A DNA stretch of 64,000 nucleotides from positions 434,001 through 498,000 of the forward strand of contig JACKQB010000005.1 of NCBI GenBank assembly GCA_024233115.1. Direction: 5' to 3'. Of this stretch, positions 63,171 through 64,000 are shown piece after piece. The notes under the pieces were generated by a model. The model was not told where the DNA came from, searched no databases, and saw only the letters and a program-made list of their open reading frames with translations. The first letter of the stretch is position 1; every line of letters starts with the position of its first letter. The stretch comes from Akkermansiaceae bacterium (GTDB lineage Bacteria > Verrucomicrobiota > Verrucomicrobiia > Verrucomicrobiales > Akkermansiaceae). The position numbers and the translations under genes are program-made.

Positions 63171-64000
63171 ATGAATACGATGGAACGCCGCGACTTTCTG
63201 AAATTATCGGCTATGGCAGCCGCCACAGCAGCAGCCCAGGCCAAAGCCGGGGTTGAGCGCACAGCCTTGCACAAGGATGCTCATGGTATCCGCTGGGACA
63301 AGGCGCCGTGCCGATTCTGCGGCACAGGGTGCCACGTGAAGGTCGGTGTCAAAGGTGGCCGCGTGGTGGCCATCGCCGGTGCCGAAGACGCTGATGTCAA
63401 CAAGGGCCTGCTCTGCGTCAAGGGTTATCACGTCGGTGGCATCCTCTATGGCAAGGACCGCCTGACCACTCCGATGCTTCGCAAAGAGGGTAAACTGGAG
63501 CCGATCAGTTGGGATGAAGCGATTACCGTGATTGCCGAGCGTATTTATAAGAACCCTCAAAAATTCGCCTTTTACGGCTCAGGTCAGTGGACGATTCCCG
63601 AAGGCTACGCCGCCCAGAAATTCATCAAGGGCGGGCTTTCTAACAATCACATCGACCCCAATGCCCGCCTCTGCATGGCGTCTGCGGTGACCGGTTTCAT
63701 ATCGACCTACGGTGTCGACGAACCCGCCGGGACGTATGACGATCTCGATAACGCCAGTGTCGTGATTTTCTGGGGTAATAACCCGGCGGAGATGCACCCG
63801 GTGCTGTTTTCCCGCATTGTCGACCGTCGCTCGCGCGGGGAAAAGGTCACCATCATCGACATCGGCACCCGCCGCACCCGCTCCACGGAATTTGCCGATC
63901 ACTATCTGGAGTTCCGACCCCAGACCGACCTCGCTATAGCGAACTGCATTGCCAACTACCTGATCGAGAACGACAAATACGATAAGGCATTTGTAGAAAA
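63171..64000 (+). CDS. napA: Periplasmic nitrate reductase catalytic subunit NapA (cut by window end)
   Basis: The first 276 codons. A Tat signal (ERRDFLKLSAMAAATAAAQA) is followed by the [4Fe-4S] motif CRFCGTGCHVKVG...GLLCVKGYHVGG and then molybdopterin oxidoreductase sequence (ARLCMASAVTGF, ASVVIFWGNNPAEMHP, RRTRSTEFADHYLEFRPQTDLAIANCIANYL). Cys in LCMASAV marks the probable Mo ligand as in NapA. It reduces nitrate to nitrite in the periplasm. napB would be expected beyond the edge. Confidence 0.93.
   Translation, partial: MNTMERRDFLKLSAMAAATAAAQAKAGVERTALHKDAHGIRWDKAPCRFCGTGCHVKVGVKGGRVVAIAGAEDADVNKGLLCVKGYHVGGILYGKDRLTTPMLRKEGKLEPISWDEAITVIAERIYKNPQKFAFYGSGQWTIPEGYAAQKFIKGGLSNNHIDPNARLCMASAVTGFISTYGVDEPAGTYDDLDNASVVIFWGNNPAEMHPVLFSRIVDRRSRGEKVTIIDIGTRRTRSTEFADHYLEFRPQTDLAIANCIANYLIENDKYDKAFVE

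Overview
The window reads as a chromosomal segment of a free-living Verrucomicrobiota bacterium, close to the Akkermansiaceae/Rubritaleaceae type. No genome search was possible; the assignment rests on gene content: a Minf_1886-family protein, a PVC-type CxxCH heme protein with a glucose-dehydrogenase-like propeller, a DUF1549/DUF1553 - DUF1501 - PPC-domain operon, a DUF1080 glycoside-processing cluster and a two-domain RidA-like protein. The DNA is GC-rich, Shine-Dalgarno sequences are weak or absent at most starts, and Tat and lipoprotein signals are frequent.

Layout. 1-9 kb: a SurA-like foldase (cut by the edge), an unusually long pyruvate:ferredoxin oxidoreductase-type enzyme and mfd, all on the minus strand. 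9-19 kb: LysM amidase lipoprotein, YkgJ protein, a RAYT transposase, pabB, small lipoprotein, Fe/Mn SOD with a cysteine-rich tail, rmuC, a parallel beta-helix protein and a secreted EEP-fold hydrolase. 19.2-19.8 kb: tRNA-Gly(GCC) followed by 201-bp repeats that each carry the last 19 nt of the tRNA plus a terminator. 19.9-25.2 kb: trpC, two overlapping membrane-protein genes, a hybrid scar made of the 3' ends of a GH13 gene and of trpC, a RAYT gene between inverted REPINs, and a GH13 gene. 25-36 kb: MFS sugar transporter, ruvX, mannose-1-phosphate guanylyltransferase, RmlD-like reductase, avtA, thioredoxin-like protein, a group-2 sigma factor and the YifB/ComM ATPase. 36-44 kb: a truncated Dam methylase, then a sugar operon (DUF1080, Nramp-like transporter, Gfo/Idh/MocA dehydrogenase, TIM-barrel isomerase, TlpA-like thioredoxin) with a divergent XylR-type regulator. 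44-56 kb: SGNH hydrolase, Minf_1886 protein, RRM protein, and the divergent PVC heme protein and DUF1549/DUF1501/PPC operon. 56-64 kb: molybdenum cofactor genes (moaE, a mobA-moaD fusion, moaC, moeA) run in line with an NrfD/FeS/tetraheme module and lie divergent to napD-napA. Together these look like one nitrate-respiration island.

The most interesting signals are repeats. Two REP families are present. One makes REPINs around a RAYT gene. The other is a 70-bp palindrome that sits on or beside stop codons, occurs in two sub-families with compensatory stem changes, and brackets an ExbD-like gene. The tRNA-Gly repeats closely resemble in design the tyrT repeats of E. coli. The trpC/GH13 scar records an old tandem duplication or exchange.
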